A stretch of 64,000 bases of DNA, from contig NZ_JANAVJ010000013.1 in assembly GCF_024213375.1 (NCBI RefSeq), forward strand, positions 62,001-126,000. Direction: 5' to 3'. The DNA comes from Paenibacillus sp. MZ04-78.2. GTDB lineage: Bacteria; Bacillota; Bacilli; Paenibacillales; NBRC-103111. This document shows, one piece after another, positions 23,748-32,688 of this stretch (position 1 is the stretch's first letter; every line of letters starts with the position of its first letter). Position numbers and translations under genes: made by a program. The notes beneath the pieces are model-generated. The model was given only the letters and a program-made list of their open reading frames with translations. It searched no databases and was not told the origin of the DNA.

Positions 23748-24533
23748 TCAACAGTGTTCTTTTTTGGGGCGAAGCTCCTTTACATGCTTCAATTGGGCGA
23801 CAATGATAAAGCTGACGATCACCAGCAGAAACCAGGAGCTGAATTTGCCCCACGACACCATGCTCCAGCCGTTTTGTTGATGGGGATAACGCCATGCCCC
23901 CAGCCAAGTTCCGATATTTTCGGCGATCCAGATAAAGAAGCCGACAAGCGCAAAACTAAGCGTGAGCGGCATCCGGTACACGCTATCTCCCACCTTGAAA
24001 TACAGCGTCGTGCGGAAAAACACCACAAAAAACAGAGCCGCAAGCAGCCAGCGCAAATCGGGGATGAAGTGGTGGGTCATAAAATTCAAGTAGATCGCCG
24101 CCCCTAGCGTTACTGTCCAGACGGAAGAAGGCCACCGGTCCAGTCGAATGTGAAGCCTGCGCCAGGCTTGACATATATAGCTGGCCACACTTGCGTACAT
24201 GAAGCCGCTGTACAGCGGAACGCCGCCGATTTTGGTCCAGCCCGGCTGCGGATAATCCCAAGAGCCCATATGTACTTTATACAATTCCAGCGCCAGACCG
24301 ATGAGATGAAACACGCAGATCACCTTCAACTCGTCGATCGTTTCCAGCCCTGCCCGCACCATGATAATTTGCACGGCGATACAGATGACAAGCATCCAGT
24401 CGTAAGTCGGCATTCCGGGAAGCGGCGCAACTTTCAACAAGGCCAACGAAAGAAAAATGCAAGCGGGAAATACACAGGACATCGCTTCCTCGTAGCCAAA
24501 AAGCAGCAGTTGTTTGCCCCATTTCCAACTCAT
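23748..24533 (-). CDS. DUF817 membrane protein
   Basis: A 261-residue protein with seven or eight membrane helices. It shows the DUF817 layout: an early LLLFGYEEAMSCVFP, the central KVHMGSWDYPQ and a late FIWIAENIGTWLGAWRYP. It resembles the YoaT-like proteins of Bacillus. It is a single gene convergent with the alkaline phosphatase gene, only 29 nt apart. The function is unknown in this family. The conserved W/Y/P-rich loops between helices suggest an active or binding site at the membrane surface. Confidence 0.7.
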   Translation of the reverse strand: MSWKWGKQLLLFGYEEAMSCVFPACIFLSLALLKVAPLPGMPTYDWMLVICIAVQIIMVRAGLETIDELKVICVFHLIGLALELYKVHMGSWDYPQPGWTKIGGVPLYSGFMYASVASYICQAWRRLHIRLDRWPSSVWTVTLGAAIYLNFMTHHFIPDLRWLLAALFFVVFFRTTLYFKVGDSVYRMPLTLSFALVGFFIWIAENIGTWLGAWRYPHQQNGWSMVSWGKFSSWFLLVIVSFIIVAQLKHVKELRPKKEHC

Positions 24534-24784
24534 TCCAATCCCCCTCCGTTTGTATCGATTGGCAGCATTGCATCGATTGCCGCCTCTGCATTTATTGTAA
24601 TTTGAAAAACAAGAACAAAAAGAGAAATGTAGAAATAAAAAACTTCATATTTTCAAACAGGGTATGCATAGTTTTCGGACATCACAACGAAGGAACCCCC
24701 CCAATTTAAGGGAGGTTCTTCGATGCTTAGACGGTTGTGCTTCGCAATTTATGTCAATACTTCCGATAAAGGAGTTGGATTAGG

Positions 24785-25195
24785 ATGGGAAGCACGAAGC
24801 AAAAAATCACCACGTTCTTCATGTTCGAAGGCAAAGCCGAAGAGGCCATGAACTTCTACATCAGTTTATTTGACCGATCGGAAATCGTCCGCATGCAGCA
24901 TTACGGACCGAACGAAGCCGGTGCCGAAGGAACCGTGGTGCAAGCTTTATTTTCGCTGAACGGACAAGTGTTTATGTGTATCGATAGCAGCGTGAAGCAC
25001 AATTTTACGTTCACCCCTTCCATGTCATTATATGTAACATGCGAAACAGAGGCAGAGATTGAGAGGCTATTCGGGAGGCTGTCTGACGGGGGATTCGTTT
25101 TAATGCCGCTAGGAGCTTACCCATTCAGCGAAAAGTTCGGTTGGGTTCAAGATAAGTTCGGCGTCTCCTGGCAGCTGAATCTTGAGAAAAAATAA
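24785..25195 (+). CDS. VOC-family (PhnB-like glyoxalase/bleomycin-resistance fold) protein
   Basis: A 136-residue protein of the PhnB-type VOC superfamily. It has the opening ITTFFMFEGKAEEAMNFYISLF, the middle MSLYVTCETEAEIERLF and the end KFGWVQDKFGVSWQL, which match that family well. Members bind a metal and small ligands, but the substrate of this subgroup is unknown. It is a single gene followed by a strong terminator, with no operon context. Confidence 0.8.
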   Translation: MGSTKQKITTFFMFEGKAEEAMNFYISLFDRSEIVRMQHYGPNEAGAEGTVVQALFSLNGQVFMCIDSSVKHNFTFTPSMSLYVTCETEAEIERLFGRLSDGGFVLMPLGAYPFSEKFGWVQDKFGVSWQLNLEKK

Positions 25196-25250
25196 TGCAG
25201 CCGGACGGCTCTCGAACGTTAACAAATGTTTATGAATCAAGGTCGAAAGC

Positions 25251-25293
25251 GCCAAGAATTGCCACCGGAGGGCAATAATTCTTGGCTTTTTTT
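25251..25293 (+). terminator. Terminator of the VOC-protein gene
   Basis: Perfect 10-bp stem GCCAAGAATT with AATTCTTGGC, then seven T. Confidence 0.9.
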
Positions 25294-25357
25294 CTCCAAA
25301 ACTAACGCTTGAACATCGACACAAAGTAACGCTAAACAACATTTTACAAAAAATATC

Positions 25358-25386
25358 TTGAAATTATACGTAATCTCGCATATTAT
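25358..25386 (+). promoter_or_regulatory. Sigma-A-type promoter
   Basis: TTGAAA, 17 nt, TATTAT, about 100 nt before the small membrane-protein gene at 25484. Confidence 0.55.
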
Positions 25387-25483
25387 TTTCTACATGAGCA
25401 ATATGTTAGGTAAAATATTCGTTTTTTGGACACACACCTTGAATGTCTGTTGCTCATGAAAATATTTTAGGGGGAACTTCCAA

Positions 25484-25771
25484 GTGAACACAAATGTAAA
25501 TCCCGGGGCGAACGCGAACTACAATAATCAGCCTCAATCCGCGCCGATCTTGACGGTGAAAGATTGGCTCATTACGATGCTGATAATGATCATCCCGCTG
25601 GTAAATCTTATTATGCTGTTTGTATGGGCCTTTGGCGGCGGAGAAAATCCGAGCAAATCGAATTATGCGAAAGCCACACTGATTTGGATGGTCATCGGAG
25701 TTGCCTTATCCATCGTATTCATGATTCTATTCGCGGGCGCCTTAACTGGTGCAGTGGTTAATAATCGATAA
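25484..25771 (+). CDS. Small two-helix membrane protein
   Basis: A 95-residue protein. An Asn/Pro-rich N-terminus of about 25 residues is followed by two membrane helices (about 30-50 and 65-88) joined by GGGENPSKSNYAKA. This arrangement is common in small Firmicute membrane proteins of unknown role. GGGGGAA precedes the ATG at a good distance, and there is a promoter upstream and a terminator downstream, so it is a monocistronic gene. Confidence 0.65.
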   Translation: MNTNVNPGANANYNNQPQSAPILTVKDWLITMLIMIIPLVNLIMLFVWAFGGGENPSKSNYAKATLIWMVIGVALSIVFMILFAGALTGAVVNNR

Positions 25772-25793
25772 GTTTATTCGATCAAGCACGCCT

Positions 25794-25827
25794 GTGCTAA
25801 ATCTCAAGAAGATTTAGCACGGGCTTT
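25794..25827 (+). terminator. Terminator of the small membrane-protein gene
   Basis: Perfect 11-bp stem GTGCTAAATCT with AGATTTAGCAC, then GGGCTTTTTATTTT. Confidence 0.88.
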
Positions 25828-25918
25828 TTATTTTGTCAATTCTCCGCATAGGACAAAATCCGACTTCCATACGTTATATCGTAGGCCGGCTATATCCGAC
25901 GAGCAGGAGGACAAACAA

Positions 25919-26206
25919 TTGCAACCCTCAAAAACAAAGCCTAACCCCTATCTGTTCCTTGCCATATACGCATCGGATCTCAAAAAGGATGTTGTGATTG
26001 ACTTTATCTCCGGCATCGGGATCTACACGATCGTCCGAAAAATAACCGCTTCGGAACTGCTCGCCATTGCAGCCAGTATGGTCGCGAGCACCGCGCTGCA
26101 GAAATGGTCGGAGCGGCATCGGAAGAAAAAATTGCCGAATATGCGGCTAGCCAAAACCATCCCTTGGCCCAGCCCTGAGAACGCAAGGCGGACCCGCCTA
26201 ACCTAA
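25919..26206 (+). CDS. Hypothetical basic protein, TTG start
   Basis: A 95-residue protein from a TTG with GGAGG 8 nt upstream. The middle has a weak hydrophobic helix (ELLAIAASMVASTALQKW), followed by a basic tail (SERHRKKKL). I do not recognise it. The clear ribosome binding site is the best support. No homologous family comes to mind and the gene stands alone, so this call is modest. Confidence 0.45.
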   Translation: MQPSKTKPNPYLFLAIYASDLKKDVVIDFISGIGIYTIVRKITASELLAIAASMVASTALQKWSERHRKKKLPNMRLAKTIPWPSPENARRTRLT

Positions 26207-26318
26207 CTGCTATATCGGCAGGTTCGGTCCAATTCTTAAGTTTTTTCCGGTTTTTGATTTGATAATTTGATATGTACGAGCGAGCTGTCAACGTAAAAAT
26301 GCAATTTGATTATAAAAT

Positions 26319-26549
26319 TTAGTTGACATTTTCATACTTTGTCATTGTATCTTTACGGTTAATATATTCTGTTAATCCGGTATCGGTTTGATACAAATAT
26401 ACATAGTGGGCAGGATATCCCACAGGGTTATAATCAAAGAAGCCTTTGGGCAAATCATATGCTTTTGGCATTTCATTGCGAACTGTAGTATAGGGTGCGC
26501 CACGGAACTTTTTATTCCAATGCACCTTGATATGTTGAGTTAATAGCAT
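26319..26549 (-). CDS. Hypothetical protein, about 76 aa
   Basis: A short frame whose protein begins MLLTQHIKVHWNKKFRG and ends in YVYLYQTDTGLTEYINRK. The KVHWN start recalls the opening of phage or HNH-type proteins (VKWN), but the rest does not match them. GAGGA lies about 7 nt before the ATG at 26549. It follows the alpha/beta hydrolase gene by 22 nt and may be co-transcribed with it. Its base composition is richer in A+T than most neighbours, which hints at later arrival. Confidence 0.4.
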   Translation of the reverse strand: MLLTQHIKVHWNKKFRGAPYTTVRNEMPKAYDLPKGFFDYNPVGYPAHYVYLYQTDTGLTEYINRKDTMTKYENVN

Positions 26550-26571
26550 AAACATTCCTCGCATTCAGTGA

Positions 26572-27381
26572 TCAATTTCCGGCTTCTGTCGCGGATATGA
26601 GTTCATCTAAAAACGATTTCACCGTGTCGATATACTTTTGCGGCTCATCCATCAGAACCGCGTGGCTGCTCTGATCAAATACAACATACTTCGTATTTTT
26701 TCTTTTGGCAGCCATTTCTTCGATATGTTCTTGCGAGATGACCCATGACAGCTTGCCATGAACCAATAACGCCGGACATGAGGAATGCAGAAAATCGTCC
26801 CACCAGTTGCCGTTTAGCTTCATCTGGACTTCATCTAAATGATTTTTGTCAAACCGAAAGCGCCAGCCCGCTTCCGTCTCCACTGCGCTTTCCAGAAAAT
26901 ATCCAGCGCTCTGAATCCCCAATTGTATCAAGCTGTCACCCAGTTCTTTTAAGGTTAAGGCATGATCGATAATGTGCGGTGCAAAGGACGCATCCTCTTT
27001 TTCAATTGCACTGGCTTCTTCAATAATCAACCCTTTCACCAAATGACCGTATTTGGATGCGAACTGATAAGCATTAAATCCGCCAAGAGAATGTCCCAAT
27101 ATGATGACCGGCTCATTGTTTAACACTTGTTGAATAAATGCAGCAATATCTTCCACAAATTCCTCGCGGTCATATTGCCCTGCCGACGCATGTCCGCTCC
27201 AGCCATGCCCTCTCTGATCAATGCTGTACACGTGCCAATCCGTTAATTGTTCCATCAGCCCCGCAAAATACCTCGCACTGCCAAAAAGCCCGTGCAAACA
27301 AATGAGAACAGGCTTGCCTTCTTGTTCATTGTCCAAATAAGACAAAGTAAGATATTGTGAAGTAAAATATTTTCTTATCAT
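26572..27381 (-). CDS. Alpha/beta hydrolase
   Basis: A 269-residue alpha/beta hydrolase. The oxyanion region is CLHGLFGSARYF, the nucleophile elbow GHSLGG carries the serine, the acid is probably in LVHGKLSWV, and the histidine is in QSSHAVLMDEP. An RGHGWSGH loop is typical of the esterase, haloperoxidase and lactonase group. The ATG at 27381 (MIRKYF) has GGAAGGG 7 nt upstream. The gene is relatively A+T-rich. The substrate is unknown. Confidence 0.8.
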   Translation of the reverse strand: MIRKYFTSQYLTLSYLDNEQEGKPVLICLHGLFGSARYFAGLMEQLTDWHVYSIDQRGHGWSGHASAGQYDREEFVEDIAAFIQQVLNNEPVIILGHSLGGFNAYQFASKYGHLVKGLIIEEASAIEKEDASFAPHIIDHALTLKELGDSLIQLGIQSAGYFLESAVETEAGWRFRFDKNHLDEVQMKLNGNWWDDFLHSSCPALLVHGKLSWVISQEHIEEMAAKRKNTKYVVFDQSSHAVLMDEPQKYIDTVKSFLDELISATEAGN

Positions 27382-27716
27382 CCCTGAATCCCTTCCTCTT
27401 CTATAATCGATGTTGAGCAATCTGCTTCATGCTCAGAGTAACACATTATTGTTGACAACATTATGTCAAGAATTCATATAAAAATATTTGATTCTACAGT
27501 TAACTCAGGAATGATGCGGAGAATTCAAAATATGAAAGAGCGGTATGAGCGGCAAATTCGTTGAAAATCATACCACCGTATTCCTATTCCGGGACATGCC
27601 TGTTGACACCTACCCCGCAATTGGTCAAACCATGCTGTCTTATGACTGTCATATATCTCAAATAAAGCAATACAATGAAATTCGTAACGCATTCCCATCC
27701 TGATGGAGGTGTTTTT
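27382..27716. other. Gap between the hydrolase and the metalloprotease gene
   Basis: No gene is supported. The part nearest the hydrolase is A+T-rich (TTGTTGACAACATTATGTCAA near 27450) and contains the imperfect inverted repeat GTTGACAACATTATGTCAA, a possible operator for the hydrolase gene. The rest probably holds the protease promoter. Confidence 0.35.
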
Positions 27717-29234
27717 ATGTTCAAGCGTCAAAAGCTTTGGAGTACAATCGCAGCTGCCATCGTACTTACCCTGGCGGTCCCTACGGCTATGGCGGAAACG
27801 GAAACCCCGGTCAGTGCGGAGCAGAAGCTGCCTGCCGATGCCAAAGCTGCCGCAGAGCGGTATCTTAAGGAGCATGCCAAGCAGTATCAGCTCAAGGCCG
27901 ATTTGTCCGACTTGAAGTATGTGACCACGATCCAAACCGACGCAGGCCATTATGTCCGTTATCAGCAAATGGTGAACAACGCTCCGGTCTTTAACCGGCA
28001 GGTGACGGTCACCTTGGACCGTTCTTACCACAACACACTGGTCATCTCCGGTTACGAGCCTTACACCTCGGTTCAACAGGTTTCACAGCTGCTGCCGGAC
28101 GGCGATCTGAAGGCCAAAGCGCTCCAGTTCGTCGAAGACCAGGCACAAGGAGAATGGGCGCCATCCTCCGAGGAGTACGGCTATACGATACAGAACGGCG
28201 TCGCTACGCCTACCTACCGTGTCGTCGTCCATTCCAAATCCCCGTACGGCGCATGGGAAACCTATATTCATGCAGGCAGTGGAGAACTGCTGCGCAAACG
28301 GAATTTGAACCAGAACGTGAACGGTACCGGCAAAGTTTTCCTCCCCAACCCTGTCGAATCCCAAGGCTCCGTCGGCAACCTGAAAGATAACAACGACCAA
28401 GATTCCCCCGAATTGACCAAGCAGCTGAAATCCGTTACCCTCCTTGGCTTGGACGGCTCCGGTTATCTGCGCGGACAATACGTCAACATTAACTCCGCCG
28501 CCAAGACGTATTCGGCCTCCAACCAGTTCAATTATACCCGTTCCAACGACAGCTTCGAGGATGTCATGGCCTATTACCATATCGATATAGTGCAGCGGTA
28601 TTTGCAGCAGCTTGGCTTCAAAAATGTGAACAACCGTGCCATCAAAGTAAACGTCAACGCATCTCTGGACGACAACTCGTACTATAACTCGTCGACAAAA
28701 GAATTAACCTTCGGTACCGGCGGGGTAGACGATGCGGAAGACGCCGGCGTCATTGCCCACGAATACGGACATGCGATTCAAGACAATCAGGTGCCGAGCT
28801 TCGGCGATTCCCATGAAGGCGGCTCGATGGGCGAAGGCTTCGGCGATTTTCTCGGCGCTACGTATGAAGATGCTGCCTCCTCCCCCGGCTTCGGCAAAGC
28901 GTGCGTGGCCGAATGGGACGGCACATCGTATTCCAGAGGAAACCCGCCTTGCCTGCGGCGTTTGGACAAAAACAAAGTGTATCCGCGCGACCTCCAAAAT
29001 GAAGTGCATGCGGACGGCGAAATTTGGTCCCAAGGACTGTACGATATGGCACAAGCCTTCGGGCGCGACATAGCCACCAAAATCATCATCCAATCCCACT
29101 TCTCTCTCACTCCGACAGCCACCTTCAAGGACGGCGCCAAAGCGATCAAACAAGCCGATATCCAACTTTACGGCGGCAAGCACTCAGCAGAAATCGACCG
29201 GATCTGGAAAGCCCGCGGCATTCCCACCAGCTAA
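27717..29234 (+). CDS. Secreted thermolysin/fungalysin-type zinc metalloprotease
   Basis: A 505-residue preproprotein. The signal peptide ends near AMA (about residue 25). A propeptide of about 190 residues with FTP and PepSY-like parts follows, then the catalytic domain. Zinc ligands are in HEYGH (about 348-352), with the third ligand in GEGFGDF (about residue 372). The HEYGHAIQDNQVPSFG context is closer to M36 fungalysin-like bacterial enzymes than to classical M4 HELTH enzymes. Start choice: the ATG at 27717 has GGAGG 7 nt upstream. It degrades proteins outside the cell. Confidence 0.85.
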   Translation: MFKRQKLWSTIAAAIVLTLAVPTAMAETETPVSAEQKLPADAKAAAERYLKEHAKQYQLKADLSDLKYVTTIQTDAGHYVRYQQMVNNAPVFNRQVTVTLDRSYHNTLVISGYEPYTSVQQVSQLLPDGDLKAKALQFVEDQAQGEWAPSSEEYGYTIQNGVATPTYRVVVHSKSPYGAWETYIHAGSGELLRKRNLNQNVNGTGKVFLPNPVESQGSVGNLKDNNDQDSPELTKQLKSVTLLGLDGSGYLRGQYVNINSAAKTYSASNQFNYTRSNDSFEDVMAYYHIDIVQRYLQQLGFKNVNNRAIKVNVNASLDDNSYYNSSTKELTFGTGGVDDAEDAGVIAHEYGHAIQDNQVPSFGDSHEGGSMGEGFGDFLGATYEDAASSPGFGKACVAEWDGTSYSRGNPPCLRRLDKNKVYPRDLQNEVHADGEIWSQGLYDMAQAFGRDIATKIIIQSHFSLTPTATFKDGAKAIKQADIQLYGGKHSAEIDRIWKARGIPTS

Positions 29235-29309
29235 CGCTTCATTGCGGCAGGCCGGAGGCAAGCTGCTTTAACTTCTCTTCCTTCCGCTCTCCTACCCGAA
29301 AAAAACTAG

Positions 29310-29351
29310 AGCCTGCTGTCGGCCCTATGCGGCAGATTGCAGGCTTTTTTC
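29310..29351 (+). terminator. Terminator of the metalloprotease gene
   Basis: AGCCTGC pairs with GCAGGCT around an imperfect inner stem, followed by TTTTTT. Confidence 0.75.
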
Positions 29352-29385
29352 GGTATTATGGTTTGACAATGATTCCGCCCGCCAA

Positions 29386-29417
29386 AAGGCCCCTCGTCAC
29401 ATGGGACGAGAGGCCTT
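29386..29417 (-). terminator. Terminator of the GH85 gene
   Basis: AAGGCCTCTCGTC pairs with GACGAGGGGCCTT (one mismatch) on the minus strand, followed by a short TTTT. It lies 41 nt past the stop. Confidence 0.7.
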
Positions 29418-29457
29418 ATCGTACCGCACGCTTGAACGAAACGCGCTTTGCCTTGGA

Positions 29458-32328
29458 TTATTGGAACTGGAACCAGTCTACATCTGCGATACCGTTATCG
29501 CGGACGCTCCACTTCGTATAGTTTGGATTCTTAAAAGTCACATTAACAGTCTGTTTGCCGGTAACGGGCTTTTTCAGATCGACGGTATAGTTCTTGTAGA
29601 ACGGCGCCAACTGCTTCGCGTCCACCGGGAGCGCCACATCTGCGATGAGCTCGCCCTGCGGGCCGCCCAAGCGCACTTCCACCCGGGTGTCCTTCGCCAG
29701 AACGGCCGCCCGGACCGTCAGCTTCGACGCTGCTTTTGCCCCGAAATCGACATCTTTAAACGACAGCCAATCGGCAAAGTTTAAGTCACGGACGTTCACG
29801 TAAGTGCCCGGCACGAACAGGCCGTTGGATTGATCATATTTTTCCGCCTGCAGGACGACGCCGTTCTGAGGAATTTCCGGCGCCACGACCTTGACGCGGA
29901 TTTCCCTCTTCATGCCGGGCTGGCCGTTGACCGGACCCGTCTGTGCCGTCAGTACCGCATCGCCCGGGCCCATTGCAGTCACTTTGCCCCGCGCATCCAC
30001 TTTGGCGACAGCCTCGTTATTCGATGTCCAGGTGACGTTTACATTTGCTGCCGTGGAAGGCATGACGCGAATATTGACATAGTTCGTCCATCCGGTTTCC
30101 ATCATCAGCTTGTTGTCCTGCAAGTGCATCGCATGAATGGAAGCTGCGGCAACCGGACCTTTGTTGAATTGAACCTTGTCCCCGGTCCCCCATTTCCAAG
30201 TCAGCGCTTGCGGCTCGCTCGCCGTACCGTCTTTGCCGACGGCATACAACTCCAGCTTCACTTCATTCTCGCCGAGACGAGGAAGCGACTTGAGGTAATA
30301 CACTTCGTCGTAAATCCGTCCGACCCATTCGCGCTTGCCGTTTACCACACGCATGAGGTCATAATACCAAACATCCTGCTGCTTCTCGTTGAAGTCCCAC
30401 TTCACGAACATCGCAGCTTGATTGTCGTCGAACATCGCCTTTTCGACCCGGAAGCCCGTCGGAGCGGCAGGCGCCTGCGGTTTCTTGCCGTCCGTCAGCT
30501 TCAACTCGCCGATGTTGGCCTTAAAGGCCACGTCATCCGCCGATTGCGAACCTACGCGGAGACTGATCGCAGCGATTGTGCGTCCCTCGAACGGCTTCAG
30601 CTTGGCCGTAGCTGTGGTCCAATCGTCGCTCGGCCCGGCTTTCAAATCGACGGCGGCCGGATGCTGCGGATCGTCCTTGAACGTAAGCAGCGCCTGAATG
30701 TCGGCCGCCTTCTTCAGATGCCCTTGCGCCCGGCCGTTGCCCTTTTTGTCTGACAGTTGGACCTCCGATTTGTACGTCAGCGACAGCTCCACGTCTTTGG
30801 TCACCGGCAGCTCGGTCTTGTACAGATGAATGTCCGCAGCATGGCTCGAATTCAGCGTGCCTTCCACCTTCAAGGAAGAGCCGCCGTTCCATGCGGTTTC
30901 GTAGTCGTAGCCGACCGTAAGCGGCTTGCCTGCGGACTGCGTCCACCACTGCCATGTCGGCAGGATGTCCTGCGCCGCCATGTTGTTCCACTCCGTATCG
31001 CTGGACTTTCGCCCGTTCACGAAGAAGTCGAGCCCATGCCCGTTGTTGAACCGGGTCACGAACGGATAGGAGCCGATGACGGAACGCTCCGGTATGTAAT
31101 GCGCAATGCCCGGCCAGCTCTCATATTCGGTGCCGACCGCCCGGCCGCTTTCCGCAGGATTGCCCTTCGGCCCGGACCAATAGGCCTGCTCGCGCTTCTC
31201 GATTTCCGGCTGCATGCGGATGTCGAACGGATTCGGGCCTTTGTTCCAGACCATGTCCGTGCCGAAAAGAGCTACGCTTGTTCGTGGCGTACGGGAGGCG
31301 TCGTTTTTGAAAATCGCATCCAGCTCCAAGCCGCGGTCGAAGCGGAATTTGTCGTTTTCGATACCCGCGAAGAGCGAGGCATACGGATCAAGACCAAGCT
31401 TGCGCGCATGTTCGGCGCTGCTCTCCAAGCCTTGCGGCGTATACGCATAGTTCATGAAAATGCTGTCGCTGGCGCGCTTTTCGTCACGCTCGTCCAACAG
31501 CCACGGCGAGTTTTCCTTATTGAATCCGTTTACATAGGATACCTTGCCGTCTACAGTCAAGCTGTCGTACCAGCTCATATACAGGCCTTGGCTGCGCATA
31601 TATTTCAGCATTTCCATCAGCAGAACCGCATGCTCCTTGCTGATCGTCGCTTCTTGGTTGATGAAGTATCCGTCGAAGCCGAAATACTTCGCCATTTCGA
31701 TCATTTTATCGGCCACCGGGAATTTGCCGTCCGGCGTCTTCTCTACGAGCTCCGCGAAATTGATGTTGCGAGGCCAGAACCAGCCGCACAGACTGATAAC
31801 CCCATTGCGGTGGGCCGCATCCGTATAGGCCGGATTGGGCAGATTCACGACGCCGTAATCCCGCTTGCCCTCTTCGGTCGGAGAGCCGTACACCGGCAAG
31901 CCGTGCCAGGAGGCATAAATGTCCTGATACTGCCAATATTTCAGCACGTTGCGACTGAAGCTGTCGTTATAGCGGTACCCCTCGAACCATTCCTCCTTAT
32001 CGTAGTCGGCGGAAAGATTCATGACTTGGGCCGTGCTCGTTAATTCCGGGTGCGCCTGCGTCGGCTGGAAGGCTCCGATCCGCTTCGCTAGCGGAACGCG
32101 GGAGCGAAAATACTTCGCATACGGGTCGCTCTCCGGGGTCCATTCCTTCATCTGCTTGGCGTTATAGCCATACAAATAAGGCTGATCCGGTCCTTTCGGC
32201 GTTTCCATCGCCGAAGCCGCTTTCGGCCCTAGCATCAGAGTGGACGCCATAACGGCCGTCAGCCCTAATGATACCGCTTTCGTAACGGTCCGAGAATAAG
32301 ACTTTTTTCGCAGTTTGCGGTCTGACAT
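29458..32328 (-). CDS. GH85 endo-beta-N-acetylglucosaminidase, secreted, multidomain
   Basis: A 956-residue secreted enzyme. The signal peptide has a basic start (SDRKLRKKSYSR) and cleavage near SAME. The catalytic TIM barrel has the GH85 active-site motif FDGYFINQE, with Asn224 and Glu226 as the substrate-assisted pair, plus CGWFWPRN upstream and SWYDSLTVDG downstream. Next come a beta-sandwich region, a fibronectin-like part, a Big2-type domain (NVTWTSNNEAVAKVDARGKV) and a C-terminal carbohydrate-binding-like domain (VVLQAEKYDQSNG to the end). GH85 enzymes cut the chitobiose core of N-glycans. The ATG at 32328 (MSDRK) has GAGAGG upstream. It is transcribed alone. Confidence 0.88.
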   Translation of the reverse strand: MSDRKLRKKSYSRTVTKAVSLGLTAVMASTLMLGPKAASAMETPKGPDQPYLYGYNAKQMKEWTPESDPYAKYFRSRVPLAKRIGAFQPTQAHPELTSTAQVMNLSADYDKEEWFEGYRYNDSFSRNVLKYWQYQDIYASWHGLPVYGSPTEEGKRDYGVVNLPNPAYTDAAHRNGVISLCGWFWPRNINFAELVEKTPDGKFPVADKMIEMAKYFGFDGYFINQEATISKEHAVLLMEMLKYMRSQGLYMSWYDSLTVDGKVSYVNGFNKENSPWLLDERDEKRASDSIFMNYAYTPQGLESSAEHARKLGLDPYASLFAGIENDKFRFDRGLELDAIFKNDASRTPRTSVALFGTDMVWNKGPNPFDIRMQPEIEKREQAYWSGPKGNPAESGRAVGTEYESWPGIAHYIPERSVIGSYPFVTRFNNGHGLDFFVNGRKSSDTEWNNMAAQDILPTWQWWTQSAGKPLTVGYDYETAWNGGSSLKVEGTLNSSHAADIHLYKTELPVTKDVELSLTYKSEVQLSDKKGNGRAQGHLKKAADIQALLTFKDDPQHPAAVDLKAGPSDDWTTATAKLKPFEGRTIAAISLRVGSQSADDVAFKANIGELKLTDGKKPQAPAAPTGFRVEKAMFDDNQAAMFVKWDFNEKQQDVWYYDLMRVVNGKREWVGRIYDEVYYLKSLPRLGENEVKLELYAVGKDGTASEPQALTWKWGTGDKVQFNKGPVAAASIHAMHLQDNKLMMETGWTNYVNIRVMPSTAANVNVTWTSNNEAVAKVDARGKVTAMGPGDAVLTAQTGPVNGQPGMKREIRVKVVAPEIPQNGVVLQAEKYDQSNGLFVPGTYVNVRDLNFADWLSFKDVDFGAKAASKLTVRAAVLAKDTRVEVRLGGPQGELIADVALPVDAKQLAPFYKNYTVDLKKPVTGKQTVNVTFKNPNYTKWSVRDNGIADVDWFQFQ

Positions 32329-32496
32329 AATACACCTCTCTTCATTTGTTCCGGCCTGGTACCATCCTAGCAATTACTGCAGCTGCCAATCCAAGGAAAA
32401 GAAACGACTCGTCTATTCCACCCTAACACCCGTTCACAGCGGCCGTAAAGTGGACAAACAAAAGATTTCATGGACATATTAAATGCTTGTAAGCGC

Positions 32497-32610
32497 CTAC
32501 AGTTTCACCCATTCGGTACCGCTGAACGTCTTAATGTGGTACCAGACCGCCCCTTATGGTCTGCCTCCCGCTTCATTCGTCACTAGAAGTTTCACCGAAT
32601 CATAGTTGTG
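32497..32610 (-). pseudogene. Remnant of an SH3-like cell-wall domain
   Basis: Reading the minus strand in one frame gives NYDSVKLLVTNEAGGRP, a TAA, then GAVWYHIKTFSGTEWVKL and a stop. The WYHIKTFSGTEWV end is typical of bacterial SH3-like repeats in Paenibacillus wall proteins. No start, ribosome binding site or upstream domains remain and the frame has an internal stop, so it is debris. The rest of the 32329-32688 gap has nothing clear beyond an inverted repeat GGACCC/GGGTCC near 32630. Confidence 0.35.
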
Positions 32611-32688
32611 TGTAACAGGACCCTTCGCTTCACCAGCGTTGGGTCCCTTTCTTGTGTCTTCCATCCCGGTTCCGTCGCGGAACACTGC

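Noticed and set aside
30757..32043. A 428-codon plus-strand frame inside the GH85 gene
   Set aside because: It is antisense to a well-supported GH85 coding sequence, with no ribosome binding site or recognisable domain.
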